From Paracentrotus lividus (lineage: Eukaryota > Echinodermata > Echinoidea > Camarodonta > Echinidae): a DNA stretch of 64,000 nt. Below, one piece after another: positions 49,256 through 60,462 of the stretch. A model generated the notes under the pieces. It was not told the origin of the DNA and ran no database searches. It saw only the letters and a program-made list of their open reading frames with translations. The DNA is taken from assembly GCA_940671915.1 (NCBI GenBank), contig CALNVZ010001433.1:490073-554072 (forward strand), read 5' to 3'. The stretch's first letter is position 1. Every line of letters starts with the position of its first letter. A program made the position numbers and the translations under genes.

Positions 49256-50229
49256 AGTGATCTACCGTGGAAATCATGGAAAATACCTAGCACATGCAAA
49301 TTAAAGCACTGATGGTGGTATCTCACTTGCCAAGAAATGGATTTGAGTTTTGAGACAGATTCAAGACAATATGACGGAGACGTCTCAGAGAAGTTTCATT
49401 AGTCTCCGCGACATCTCATGAGTTTCTGCGACGTCTCATGGAAAACAGAACATGTCTATGATTTTTTTTTTCGTCGTGGAGACGTCGTCATTAACAACTC
49501 ATGACGGGCTTATTGCTTTAAAATGGCGGCCAATATTATATTCACAGTCATGTATAAAATCAAGATATATATAGGCTCATCTGAAATTAGCTAGTCAGTT
49601 TACCCACATGTACCAAGTATCAGCCCCTCCTACCATTTTAAACTAAAGGTAGCTAGGCCACTCATGATTTTTCTTCTCCTCCACACGATAAAGCACTATC
49701 TATTACAACTTTTTACTATGGAGTTGTACTCTGCAGTGGGTAAAGTATTACCCAAAATATCGCATTACCCAATTTCTGGTTGAAGGCAAAGCCAGCACTG
49801 AGGTGAGCAATCCCCTAAAAAGTGTCCTTCGGCCATTACTCTCGTTTGCCTTTGTTTAGAAATTAGAAATTTTTATTTTGATATCCGTCTGTTTAGCAAT
49901 CACATCGATTACGCTCAACAGCTTAAGTTTAGAATAATAGTAGGATGAGACATGGTTGGAAATTTAAAGAAAACAAAAAAAATACATGAGTTATTACAAT
50001 TTAACAACACAGAAAATGTCCAAAGGAAGGGATAGGATTCCATATACATGGAATTATGGGAAAAATTAACAAAGTAAGGTGGAAAGGTCAGAAAGGCCTT
50101 GAAAACTCTCAATAATTAGTGCCATCTGAAAGTTACTCTTGTACGACAAGGTTAAAAAAAAATACAATTTTTTTTTAACAAAAATCAATTCCAAAGGACA
50201 ATTAGAACTCAAATTAGCAATTTTCACTG
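49256..50229. other. Loop between the two palindrome arms
   Basis: About 970 bp without convincing ORFs. GAGACGTCTC and CTCCGCGAC words cluster at 49375-49510. Confidence 0.6.
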
Positions 50230-52235
50230 ATTTGTCAAGCCGGCCATCTTCGAATTTTAGATGGGATCATGATGACCATGTGGTTAGATCGCAAGGGATC
50301 AACAATTTTTAAATAAAGAATGTCAAAACACCAATGTATACCATTTTCAGTGCTGCATATCATTTAGAATGCAAGTCTGGCATTTTCCATGATTTTCATG
50401 GTGGCCATCTTGGAATTCAAAATTGCGACCAACTGACTGGTCGGATCGAGATGGGGCCAGCGACATCTGAATTCAGGAGGTAAAAATACAACATTTCAGT
50501 ATCACATGTCATTCATTTAGAACTCAAGTTAGGCATATCAATTATTTTCTTGACGGTCGCCTGAGTGGTCAAATTGACTGGTCAAAATACCAATGTTTTC
50601 CAAATTTCAATACAACATGTCATTTATAACTCAAGTTAGGCATATTCCATGATTTCAATGGCGGCCATTTTGGGATTCAAGTTGGCGGCCGACTGAGTGG
50701 TCGAGTTAATTGGTGCCGGCCAATATTTGAACTCAGAATGTCAAAATACCATTGTGTACTTAAATTTGAGTGCCATATGTCATTTATAACTCAAGTTAGG
50801 CATATCATTGATTTTCATGGCGGCCATCTTGGAATTCAAGATGGTGGCCGACTGAGTGGTCAAATTTATTGGGGCCGGCGATATTTGAACTCAGAACGTC
50901 AAAATACCATTGTGTACCAAATTTGAGTGCCACATGTCATTCATAACTCAAATAGCATATCAATGATTTTCATGGCGGCCATCTTGGAATTCAAGATGGC
51001 GGCCAACTGAGTGGTTGAATCGATCCCTGTGTGGTCAGATCGCTATGAGTTGGCAATATTTGAATTCAGGATTTCAAAATACAATTGTATACCAAATGTC
51101 AGTGTGACATGTCATTTAGAACTCATTATCATTTTCAATATTTTCATGGCGGCCATTTTGGAATCAAGATGGCCGCCGACCAAGTGGTCAGATTTCCTAT
51201 ATGCAGATAGTTTTTAAATTCAAAGTATCAAATACCTTATTGTTCCAAATTTCAATACCACATGTCATTTAGAACTCAAGTTAGGCACATCGATGATTTA
51301 CATGGCGGCGATTTTGAAATTCAAGATGGCGGCCGACTGAGTGATCAGTTCGATGGGGGCCGGCAATATTTGAATTCAGGATGTCAAAATACCATTGCAT
51401 ACCAAATTTTCAATACCACATGTCATTTAGAACCCAAGTTAGGCATTCAGGGATTTTCATGGCGGCCATTTTGGAATTCAAGATGGCGCGACCAGGTGGT
51501 CGGACAGGTAGGGGCCGGCAAATATTGAATTCAGGATGTCAAATACATCTGTGTACCAAAATTTCAGTACCTCATGTCAATTACAACTCAAGTTAGGCTA
51601 TCAATGATTTTCATGGCGGCCATCTTGGAATTCAAGATGGCGGCCGACTGAGTTGTCAAAATCGATGGGGGCCGGCAATAATTGATTCAGAATGAAAATA
51701 CATCTTTGTACCAAATTTTCAGTACCATGTGTCATTTATAACCCAAGTTAGGCATATTCAGTGATTTTCATGGCGGCCATTTTGGAATTCAAGATGGCGG
51801 CCGACCAGGTGGTCGGACAGGTGGGGCCGGCAATATTTGAATTCGGATGTCAAAATACATCTGTGTACCAATTTCATACCTCATGTCAATTACAACTCAA
51901 GTTAGGCATATCAATGGTTTTCACGGCGGCCATCTTGAAATTCAAAATGGCGGCCGACTGAGTGGTCGAATCGATGGGGGCCGGCAATATTCGAATTCAG
52001 GATATCAATATCCTGTTATGTACCAATTTTCAGTGCCACATGCCACTTAGAACTCTAGTTAGGCAGTTTCAATGGTTTTCATGGCGGCCATCTTGGATTT
52101 CAAAATGGCCGCCGATCGAGTTGTCGAAACGCTTGGGGCCGGCAATTTTGAAATCAGCGTCCAAAATACGGCTATGTGCCAAATTTCACACTTTCTGCCG
52201 GAAGTGAACATCTATGGTCCTTATTTACAGACTAT
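50230..52235 (-). repeat. ~158-bp tandem array, right arm of the palindrome
   Basis: About twelve units in the opposite orientation to 48020-49255, with hairpins near 50236, 50400, 50662, 50820, 50975, 51147, 51304, 51460, 51617, 51771, 51927 and 52083. The outermost parts of the two arms also match inverted (CACTTCCGGCAGAAA and TAGTCTGTAA-ATAAGGACC). Units have many single-base gaps compared with the left arm. Confidence 0.95.
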
Positions 52236-52547
52236 AAATGGGGTCTACAGAGTATCGCAGCGAAATTGGATTTTAATGTACACGTAGGTATTAGCAGATC
52301 GCAGAGTCACTACGATTATAGCAGATCTTCCATTAAAAGTCTATTTTTGAAAGATTTCCCACTCTCCGCTTTAGTTCGAATTTTAGCTCAGGCTCTTTTT
52401 TATTTTTATTTACCCTATATAGAAATCAAACATACATTTAAATGAAGAATAATAGCAATGTGACATAATAAATATAGTAAGGGTTGTTTTAAACGATCAG
52501 GATACACTTTCAATAATTCGCCTACTGTGCACCATAAAAGAAATATA

Positions 52548-53376
52548 CCTAGTGAGTCAAAAAAACTTTACACCTAGAAAAATGTCAATAAAAAGAAAAC
52601 CAATTAATAAACTCCAAATTATTTTACATGTTCTGAAAGAGTAACTCTCCTGCATCTTCTGGTAAATTTTGTGTGGTATGTCTTTACGCCTGGATGAACA
52701 CGACATGATGTTTGCGAACATGTCAATTTTGAATGTGTGCCAGAATGGGAGTAAAATCAAACAACAAAAAGCTAGAAAAAGCAACTTCATCCTGATTAAA
52801 ATAACATAACTTTGAACGAAAATGTCTTCCGCTTAATAACTTGGCAAATTTGTTGTAACATATATTGACTAGATTTTGTATGAAAATGAGATAAATCGTA
52901 GAGTCAGGCATGAGTGAGCACACGTCAAAGACAAAATAATCACTTTTCAAAAGTATTAGGAGGCCTTTTTAGGTCTGTCAGTGGCAATTTGCTCTTTAAT
53001 GTGTATTCATTCGTGCATTACTTCACGAGTCAATCTGATTTTCATACAAATGTAGTCAATATGTGTAACAACACCCTCACCAGTTATTAGCGAAACATAT
53101 TTTCGTTCAAAAGTTATGCTATTTTAATCAGAATGAAGTTGCATTTCTCTGCTTTTTGTTGTTTTGATTTTACTCCATTCTGGCACAATTCAAAATTGAC
53201 ATGTTCGCAAACAATGCGTCGTGTTCATCCAAGCGTAAAGACATACACACAAAAATGGTACAGAAGATGTGGAAGGAGTTCTCTTTCAAAATACGTAAAT
53301 ATAATTTGGGGTTTATAAATTGGTCTTCATTTTATTGACATTTTTTAGGTGTAAAGTTTTTTTTTGACTCACTCGG
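52548..53376. mobile_element. Fold-back element with GTGAGTCAAAAA ends
   Basis: TA-flanked. Inverted arms of about 350 bp (52548-52900 and 53030-53376) begin CCTAGTGAGTCAAAAAAACT and GTGAGTC-based equivalents, with a ~130-bp loop. A second copy of the loop and right arm lies right after the gap (59169-59635). No transposase. Confidence 0.85.
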
Positions 53377-54196
53377 TACATGTATGTACTGTAATATCAG
53401 ATCAACGATGGCAAGCTGTCGGGCACTGTTAGAGACCTACAAGTATTGAAATACATATTTTACTTCTAAAATTGACCATTTTTACGGCATTTTAAGGCAA
53501 ATTATTGTCTCATTTTATTTTGTCTGCTTTTGAGCCTGCGCATGTGTGTATTATTACTAATCAGTACGCTTGTTTTTCCATCAGAAATGACTACTGAAAT
53601 TCGATTGTTTTGAAAAACTGAAAACCTACTACAGTAAATTTGATTTTTTTTTTTTGTAACCATCAGCCCAAAAGGGGTGCCAATTTCGTTAAAAATGTCC
53701 TCTCCGAAATCGGTGGTTAATACGCATTGTTAGACATCACTTGACGAACATTTGTTTTTGTCTGTAAGAACATTGGCAACAAACTAAATATTAATAATGT
53801 TTATTTTACCCACATCCTCTTATTTTTCAGACAGTTCACGTTACAGTGTAGTCAAATCATATTCCGTTCAAAAACGTCTTCTCCGAAATATGAAGTGATT
53901 AGCTTTACGTGTAAAAAAAATGACCCTGTAGAAAAATAAGTTGGTTATCTCATGCCCTCCTATTTAAGAGCAATATCAATTTTACTCGTCTAGAACATCA
54001 TACACAAAATTGAGGGAAATAAATCAACCTTTTTTTTTTTTGGGGGGGGGGGGGTTCAGTGAGACAATGGTGTCTAAAAATAACCCGTAATACAAACGAA
54101 CATTGTATTCAGAGCCATCAATACACTTAAATTGTCCTATCTAAAAGAAAGAAAAAATACGAAGAAAAATATAAGAAGATAAAAAAAATCCACATA

Positions 54197-56495
54197 CACT
54201 GTTCGTCGTAAAGGTGAAATATTTTTTTTTCTGGCTCCAACGACATTATGTGCTCTGGCTTTAATTTCTTGAAGTGTCGTCACCGCTTTCAATTTTCGGA
54301 ATCTTGGACGTTCCTCGACCCTCCCGGGGAATTTTCTTCCAAAAAAGTTTGTCACCCGCGAATATGGCAATTTTTGTCATTTTTTTTTTTATTTTGGGCG
54401 CCCCTTTTCGTTACGCGACCGCCCAACGCCCCTCAGTCCTACCCTAAGGAAACGTCTGAGGTGTAGACTTGTTATTGTTCTTTAAGTTAAATCTAGTTTT
54501 ATGGTTACAGGCTATACTGTTTTGTCTAGGGAAGGGGCAAAATTTATTGTGATTGGGGTTCAACGGTAATTTTATTCATTTTTACAAAATGAAAATTTCT
54601 ATCGTCCCAAAATTGTATTGTAAAATCTCAGCTTAACATCAATCAAAATAAGATAATATCTATTATCACCATTAAACTTTGTCATCAAGGTTTAAAAGGA
54701 ATTAGGGGAAATTGATAACAATTTAGGGTTAAAGGTTGATTTTTATTTATATTGTTTTTAGCATACAGATGGTATACAAATATACAATGACAATCGAGGA
54801 TCTGGTTAAACTATTCGCATCGAAGGAACATCACATAGTACTATTCTCTCGAGGGCCATCGGCCGAGAGAATAGTACCATGTGATTGTCCTGAGTGCGAA
54901 TAGTTTTAAACCTGTTCTGAGAATGAGTCATTGTATATTTTGTTTTATATCCCTTCCACTATAATACCATTCCTTTTTATTTTTTAATGAACAAAATTAT
55001 ATAGTCTATGCTTACCTTTCTTCTGGATCAATAAAATCAATTTTTTTGCCTAATCGATCGTCTGTTATGTAAGCGCACCTGGTCAGTGCAGCTCGCCGAA
55101 AGTTTCCCGTGGCATGCAGTGGAGAATTCAGGTAAAAGCAGCAGAGTAGCACGGCTCGCGTTGCGTTGCGCAACTCGTGAATAAGGGTGGGGGGGGGGGT
55201 TGGAAAAACGTATAGTCCAGTTTTTCCCTAGGGAAAAAATGTACTATGCGTAACGTCATGAAGAAACGAACTATTTCTTGAGAAACGTTTTTTCTTAGTT
55301 AACTATTCTTTTTCTCCTTGTGTACACTCTCAATGCAAACAATCTCAGTAAAGGGATATAATATAAAATATTCCAAATTTTATCCAATTTCACTTTTTGA
55401 TTAGACTCCTCCCCAGACAAGAGACTAAGCCTTTCCCATGAATCTAAATTTACTTAGAATACATTGTAAACAATACATCTCAGACGCGTTTCCTGGGGTA
55501 GGACTGAGGGAGCTTGATCGGCCAGGTAAACAAAAGGGGCCCAAAATGAGAAAAATTGGCCATCATTGCGATTGACAAAGCTTTTTGAAGAAAAAAAATA
55601 AATAAAAATCCGTGAAGGGTTAGAATAATGTTCAAGATATAGCCAGGGTCCGAGTAGTAAAGCAGAGACAAACATAGCAAATAGATTAAAGTCGGAGCAA
55701 AATATAGGGGACCGGGGATGGACGTTACAAAATTCACATTTGGCCATGTAATTATAATGAAAGTACTCACACACTCAATTTTGGGTCTGTAGAGAGACAT
55801 TTTTTTTGTAACAACCTACCCGTATAGGGGTAAGTTGTTACACCATACGGGGTAATTGTTACTATATGTAAACATACGGGGTAATTGTTACAATGTGTAA
55901 ATCTCTTATACCATACTTTTGTTTAACTTTCTAGTTTCTTGGTATCGTTAGAATAGATCAAGTAGAGCTCTAGATAGACTAATGTAATAATAGAAATATC
56001 AAAATATTAACACCTGAAAATGGAAACAAAATTACTTTACATGTGTAATGTAATTGGGGTAGGTTGTTACATGGACATGGGGTAGGTTGTTGTAACACCT
56101 ACCCCATGGGTGATTTTACACATAAAATCAACTGTAGCACAGCAATTAGGCAGAATTCAGGGCATGGCTCAGGGTGTATTAGTGACATAATATACTTTAT
56201 TCACATAACAGACTATCATTAGTGCCTTCAGTTGTAAGAACTATTACAAATTTTAATTTTTGTCAAATTTCACTTGGAACTGTAAAAAATGGTTTTGTTG
56301 ATTTACTTTTTAATAAAACACACGGAGAAACCTCACGACCGGTGTTCATCACAGCTATGTGTAGGCTGCATATAGATGCAGTTAGCACGAACTCTCTAGT
56401 CCCACTTAGCTCACTGAGAACTGTAACAATTGACCCGCGTAACTTCCATCCCCGGTCTCCCCGTATTATATATTCCACCTTTATGAAGGACACTG
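54197..56495. mobile_element. Tc1/mariner-like element with nested insertion, copy 1
   Basis: The left end CACTGTTCGTCGTAAAGG and inner arm match the element at 31363. The right arm (about 55450-55706) is interrupted by the 55707-56462 element and resumes as TATTCCACCTTTATGAAGGA and CACTG. A 45-bp-arm hairpin sits at about 54806-54912. No intact transposase. Confidence 0.75.
55707..56462. mobile_element. GGGGAGACC element nested in the mariner-like element, copy 1
   Basis: Inverted ends GGGG(AGA)CCGGGGATGGACGTTAC, with repeated subterminal GGGGTA(A/G)GTTGTTAC and GGGGTAATTGTTAC motifs in both orientations. The ends are shared in part with 5320-11022. Two bases are missing from the left end compared with copy 2. 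Confidence 0.75.
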
Positions 56496-57205
56496 TACTT
56501 TTCTCTTGCCCGATATGTATTCTCTTTCTTTCTCCCTTCCCGTAAATCTTTGACAAAGTAACTTATTGTTGTTGTCATAATCATGATAATATAAGTTGAG
56601 TTGAGGGAGTAAATTGATTTTTTTTTTTTGTAACATCAGCCCAAAAGGGGTGCCAATTTCGTTAAAAATGTCCTCTCCGAAATCGGTGGTTAATACGCAT
56701 TGTTAGACATCACTTGACGAACATTTGTTTTTGCCTGTAAGAACATTTTGCAAAAACTAATATTAATAATGTTTATTTTACCACATCCTCTTATTTTTCA
56801 GACAGTTCACGTTACAGTGTAGTCAAATCATATTCCGTCAAAAACGTCCTCCTCGAAATATGAAGTGATTAGCTTTACGTGTAAAAAAAATGAACCCTGT
56901 AGAAAATAAGTTGGTTATCTCATGCCTCCTAATTTAAGAGCAATATCATTTTACTCGTCTGTAGTCCAAATGCAAAATTATATGAGGTAGAGTATGACAC
57001 TTAGCAGACTTATTTATTGTAATATACCTCAAATACATGCTAAGTGTCAGAACATTTGGTAAATGGGGAGGGTGGATTCGCCCCACCGTTGGTCGTGAGA
57101 TGACCAAAATAATCATGCCCATTGAAGGTTATAGTAGGGCTACTATGAAATCCAGCTGGATAATCGTGCAAAATTGATGTTATTCGCTAACTTTGTCAAT
57201 TTGGG

Positions 57206-58100
57206 GTGCTGAATCCAAAAACTTTGGTTCCATTTTTTCAACCACGTCTTGGGCCGCCATTTTGGATTTCAAAATGGCCGCCCGAAAATCATATTTTTAC
57301 CTATATTTTACCTTATAAGCATTGTAGGGGTTCAAATTTGGTGCAAAAGTCATTTTTATCATTCCAACTTATCTGCTACATCTGTTTTTGAAATTACGAC
57401 TCATTTTGATTGGCCGCCATCTTGAAATTCAAAATGGCCGCCAAAGCTAGTCTATTTTTACTTTATCTTCAGTCTTGAGTACCATAAAGTTTAAAAGTAG
57501 CAAGAATCTCAGTGTTTATGGTGCCCTTCATGCTCCAATGAAAATAAACCAATAATATTGGGTCAGGAGTATTGGCGGCCATTTTGAAAATACAATGGCC
57601 GCCATACTAAAATCATATTTTGACATACATGTATATCTCATGTTGTAAGCATTGTAAGAGGTTCAAATTTGGTTTATAATGCTGCATATGATGTGTGACA
57701 TGATAATACATCATTTTCGAGAATATGGTTCATTTTATTCGCCATCTTGAAATTCAAATGGCCGCCAGTGCTATCCTATTTCACTTGTATCTCAGGTTTC
57801 AAGCACCTTAGATATAGAAGGTTAAACATTGCAATAATGTCAAAGTTTTATGAGGCCCTACGTACTTGAATGAAATTTACTATCTAAATGGTTAGTAAAG
57901 TAGAATTGGTGGCATTTTGAATTAAAAATGGCCACCATACTTACTGTGCATGTACTATATAGTCGCTCTTTAGCTGATTGTAATTGGAGAGAATAGCATT
58001 AGCCTCCAAAGATGATATAATGTGCTAATTAAACATAGTTTCCCGCTTATAAATGCAAAGAGGCAGCTATCTTGTTATTCAAAATGGCTGCCATGCGTAA
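57206..58100 (+). repeat. Decaying ~163-bp array with YY1-like hairpins
   Basis: Six hairpins of GCCGCCATTTTGGATTTCAA type at about 57251, 57411, 57575, 57741, 57910 and 58064. Matches to the consensus weaken from left to right. Related in motif to the 158-bp arrays but with different spacer sequence. Confidence 0.85.
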
Positions 58101-59143
58101 TACGGCAACACCAATGATAGTCGTGATCTTGTGAAAGGTGCTGGCCAAGAGAATGATGCTGCTTCGAGGTAAACAATTACAAAGAGTGCGATCGATACTT
58201 CTCTGTTCTTCACATGGACGTTTACATGTATCCCTCTTCACAATCAAAAGTCTTCTCAAGGAGCAAGATGTTGTTGGCCCTCAAAACAGTCCATAACCCC
58301 TGATTTGACCTCATGTCAGAGACTGGAACTGATATTTTCAACAGGGAACAAAGCCGGATTTTTTTCGGATTGGTGAAAATAATGAAATTGCATTAGCATT
58401 GATCAGGTCTCTTTGCCCCATCAATTCAATCCGCCAAATATCCACAGGGAAGTGGTTCAAACGTGATGTAGAATTCCACATGACAAAAGCACGGTATGCT
58501 ATGATCTCCTGATGAGCACTGTCTTGAGCACTATGATTTCGCAAGGAGGTAGGCCCATAATTATGAGAGACATATGGCATCAACTTGGTCTTTATGGAGG
58601 TTACTGAAATGATCAAACTACAAAATTATGAGATGGCAAGATTTTTACTGAACTACTGAAGCAGATTGTGAGTTTGCCTCATTTATGAGCTAGCAGACAA
58701 TGAGACCTGTATCTACATCTCATTCTGTTGAAGACAGTCAATGTACTACTTGCACACGACTTGCTTTCGACTCTACCTCTTAATATACTTCAGGCAACCC
58801 ATCAGGCGGAAGGGAGGTCACATCTGCAGGGTTTTGGTAAGATAGTGAGAACATTTCTGGAGATGAGTCATAGATTCTTCCTCTCAAATTTCACAAAATG
58901 GCTGGCCTTCAGCATCAAGACCCTATGTGGCCCACGGGCTGACACTGTGGCACAGACTCAGCCAGGTGGACCAAAAGTCTAACCTCTGGATGTGGGGAAT
59001 TGGTTTAGGGGTTCGATCAGCAGAGTGTAAGAAACTTTGCCTGAATCTATGTTTGCTTTACCTAAATACCATTGAAGAGAGGGTGGAGTGGGTCATTTCA
59101 TCAGTAGATATCCATGTTTTCACGCTTAAATTTCACTTTTGGG
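58100..59143 (-). other. Unrecognised, moderately complex sequence before the gap
   Basis: A - strand open stretch at 58616-58338 (92 codons, HNYGPTSLRNHSAQDSA and onward) and shorter broken ones on both sides look protein-like but match nothing I recognise. It could be a decayed transposon gene. Confidence 0.2.
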
Positions 59144-59168
59144 NNNNNNNNNNNNNNNNNNNNNNNNN
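59144..59168. other. Assembly gap of 25 N
   Basis: Run of unknown bases, directly followed by sequence matching the interior of the fold-back element at 52548-53376. Confidence 1.
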
Positions 59169-60462
59169 GAGCACACGTCAAAGACAAAATAATCACTTTT
59201 CAAAAGTATTAGGAGGCCTTTTTAGGTCTGTCAGTGGCAATTTGCTCTTTAATGTGTATTCATTCGTGCATTACTTCACGAGTCAATCTGATTTTCATAC
59301 AAAATGTAGTCAATATGTGTAACAACACCCCTGCCAAGTTATTAAGCGAAATACATTTTCGTTCAAAAGTTATGCTATTTTAATCAGAATGAAGTTGCAT
59401 TTCTCTAGCTTTTTGTTGTTTTGATTTTACTCCCATTCTGGCACAATTCAAAATTGACATGTTCGCAAACAATGCGTCGTGTTCATCCAAGCGTAAAGAC
59501 ATACCACACAAAAATGGTACCAGAAGATGTGGAAGGAGTTACTCTTTCAAAATACGTAAAATAATTTGGGGTTTATAAATTGGTCTTCATTTTATTGACA
59601 TTTTTCTAGGTGTAAAGTTTTTTTTGACTCACTCGGTACATGTATGTACTGTAATATCAGATCAACGATGGCAAGCTGTCGGGCACTGTTAGAGCAACCT
59701 ACAAGTATTGAAATACATATTTTACTTCTAAAAATTGACCATTTTTACGGCATTTTAAGGCAAAATTATTGTCTCATTTTATTTTGTCTGCTTTTGAGCC
59801 TGCGCATGTGTATTATTACTAATCAGTACGCTTGTTTTTCCCATCAGAAATGACTACTGAAATTCGATTGTTTTGAAAAACTGAAAACCTACTACAGTAA
59901 ATTTGATTTTTTTTTTTTTGTAACCATCAGCCCAAAAGGGGTGCCAATTTCGTTAAAAATGTCCTCTCCGAAATCGGTGGTTAATACGCATTGTTAGACA
60001 TCACTTGACGAACATTTGTTTTTGTCTGTAAGAACATTGGCAACAAACTAATATTAATAATGTTTATTTTACCCACATCCTCTTATTTTTTCAGACAGTT
60101 CACGTTACAGTGTAGTCAAATCATATTCCGTCAAAAACGTCCTCTCCGAAATATGAAGTGATTAGCTTTACGTGTAAAAAAAATGAACCCTGTAGAAAAA
60201 TAAGTTGGTTATCTCATGCCTCCTAATTTAAGAGCAATATCATTTTACTCGTCTAGAACACATACACAAAATTGAGGGAAAATAAATCAACCTTTTTTTT
60301 TTTTTGGGGGGGGGGGGGTTCAGTGAGACAATGGTGTCTAAAAATAACCCGTAATACAAACAGAACATTGTATTCAGAGCCATCAATACACTTAAATTGT
60401 CCTATCTACAAGAAAGAAAAAATACGAAGAAAAATATAAGAAGATAAAAAAAAATCCACATA

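Larger units (their letters stand above)
52916..57672 (+). repeat. 4.8 kb direct duplication, copy 1
   Basis: Nearly identical to 59169-64000 in the same order throughout. Copy 1 is about 75 bases shorter, mostly through scattered single-base absences in runs (for example ACACCCTCACC against ACACCCCTGCC). Confidence 0.95.

Noticed and set aside
48020..52235. CRISPR-like array
   Set aside because: The spacers are homologous to each other, units are about 158 bp, and the host is clearly eukaryotic.
50738..52287. Several ORFs with a repeating MAAILEFKMAA-like word
   Set aside because: They translate the YY1-like hairpin of the 158-bp repeat; the reading frames drift and no splice structure exists.
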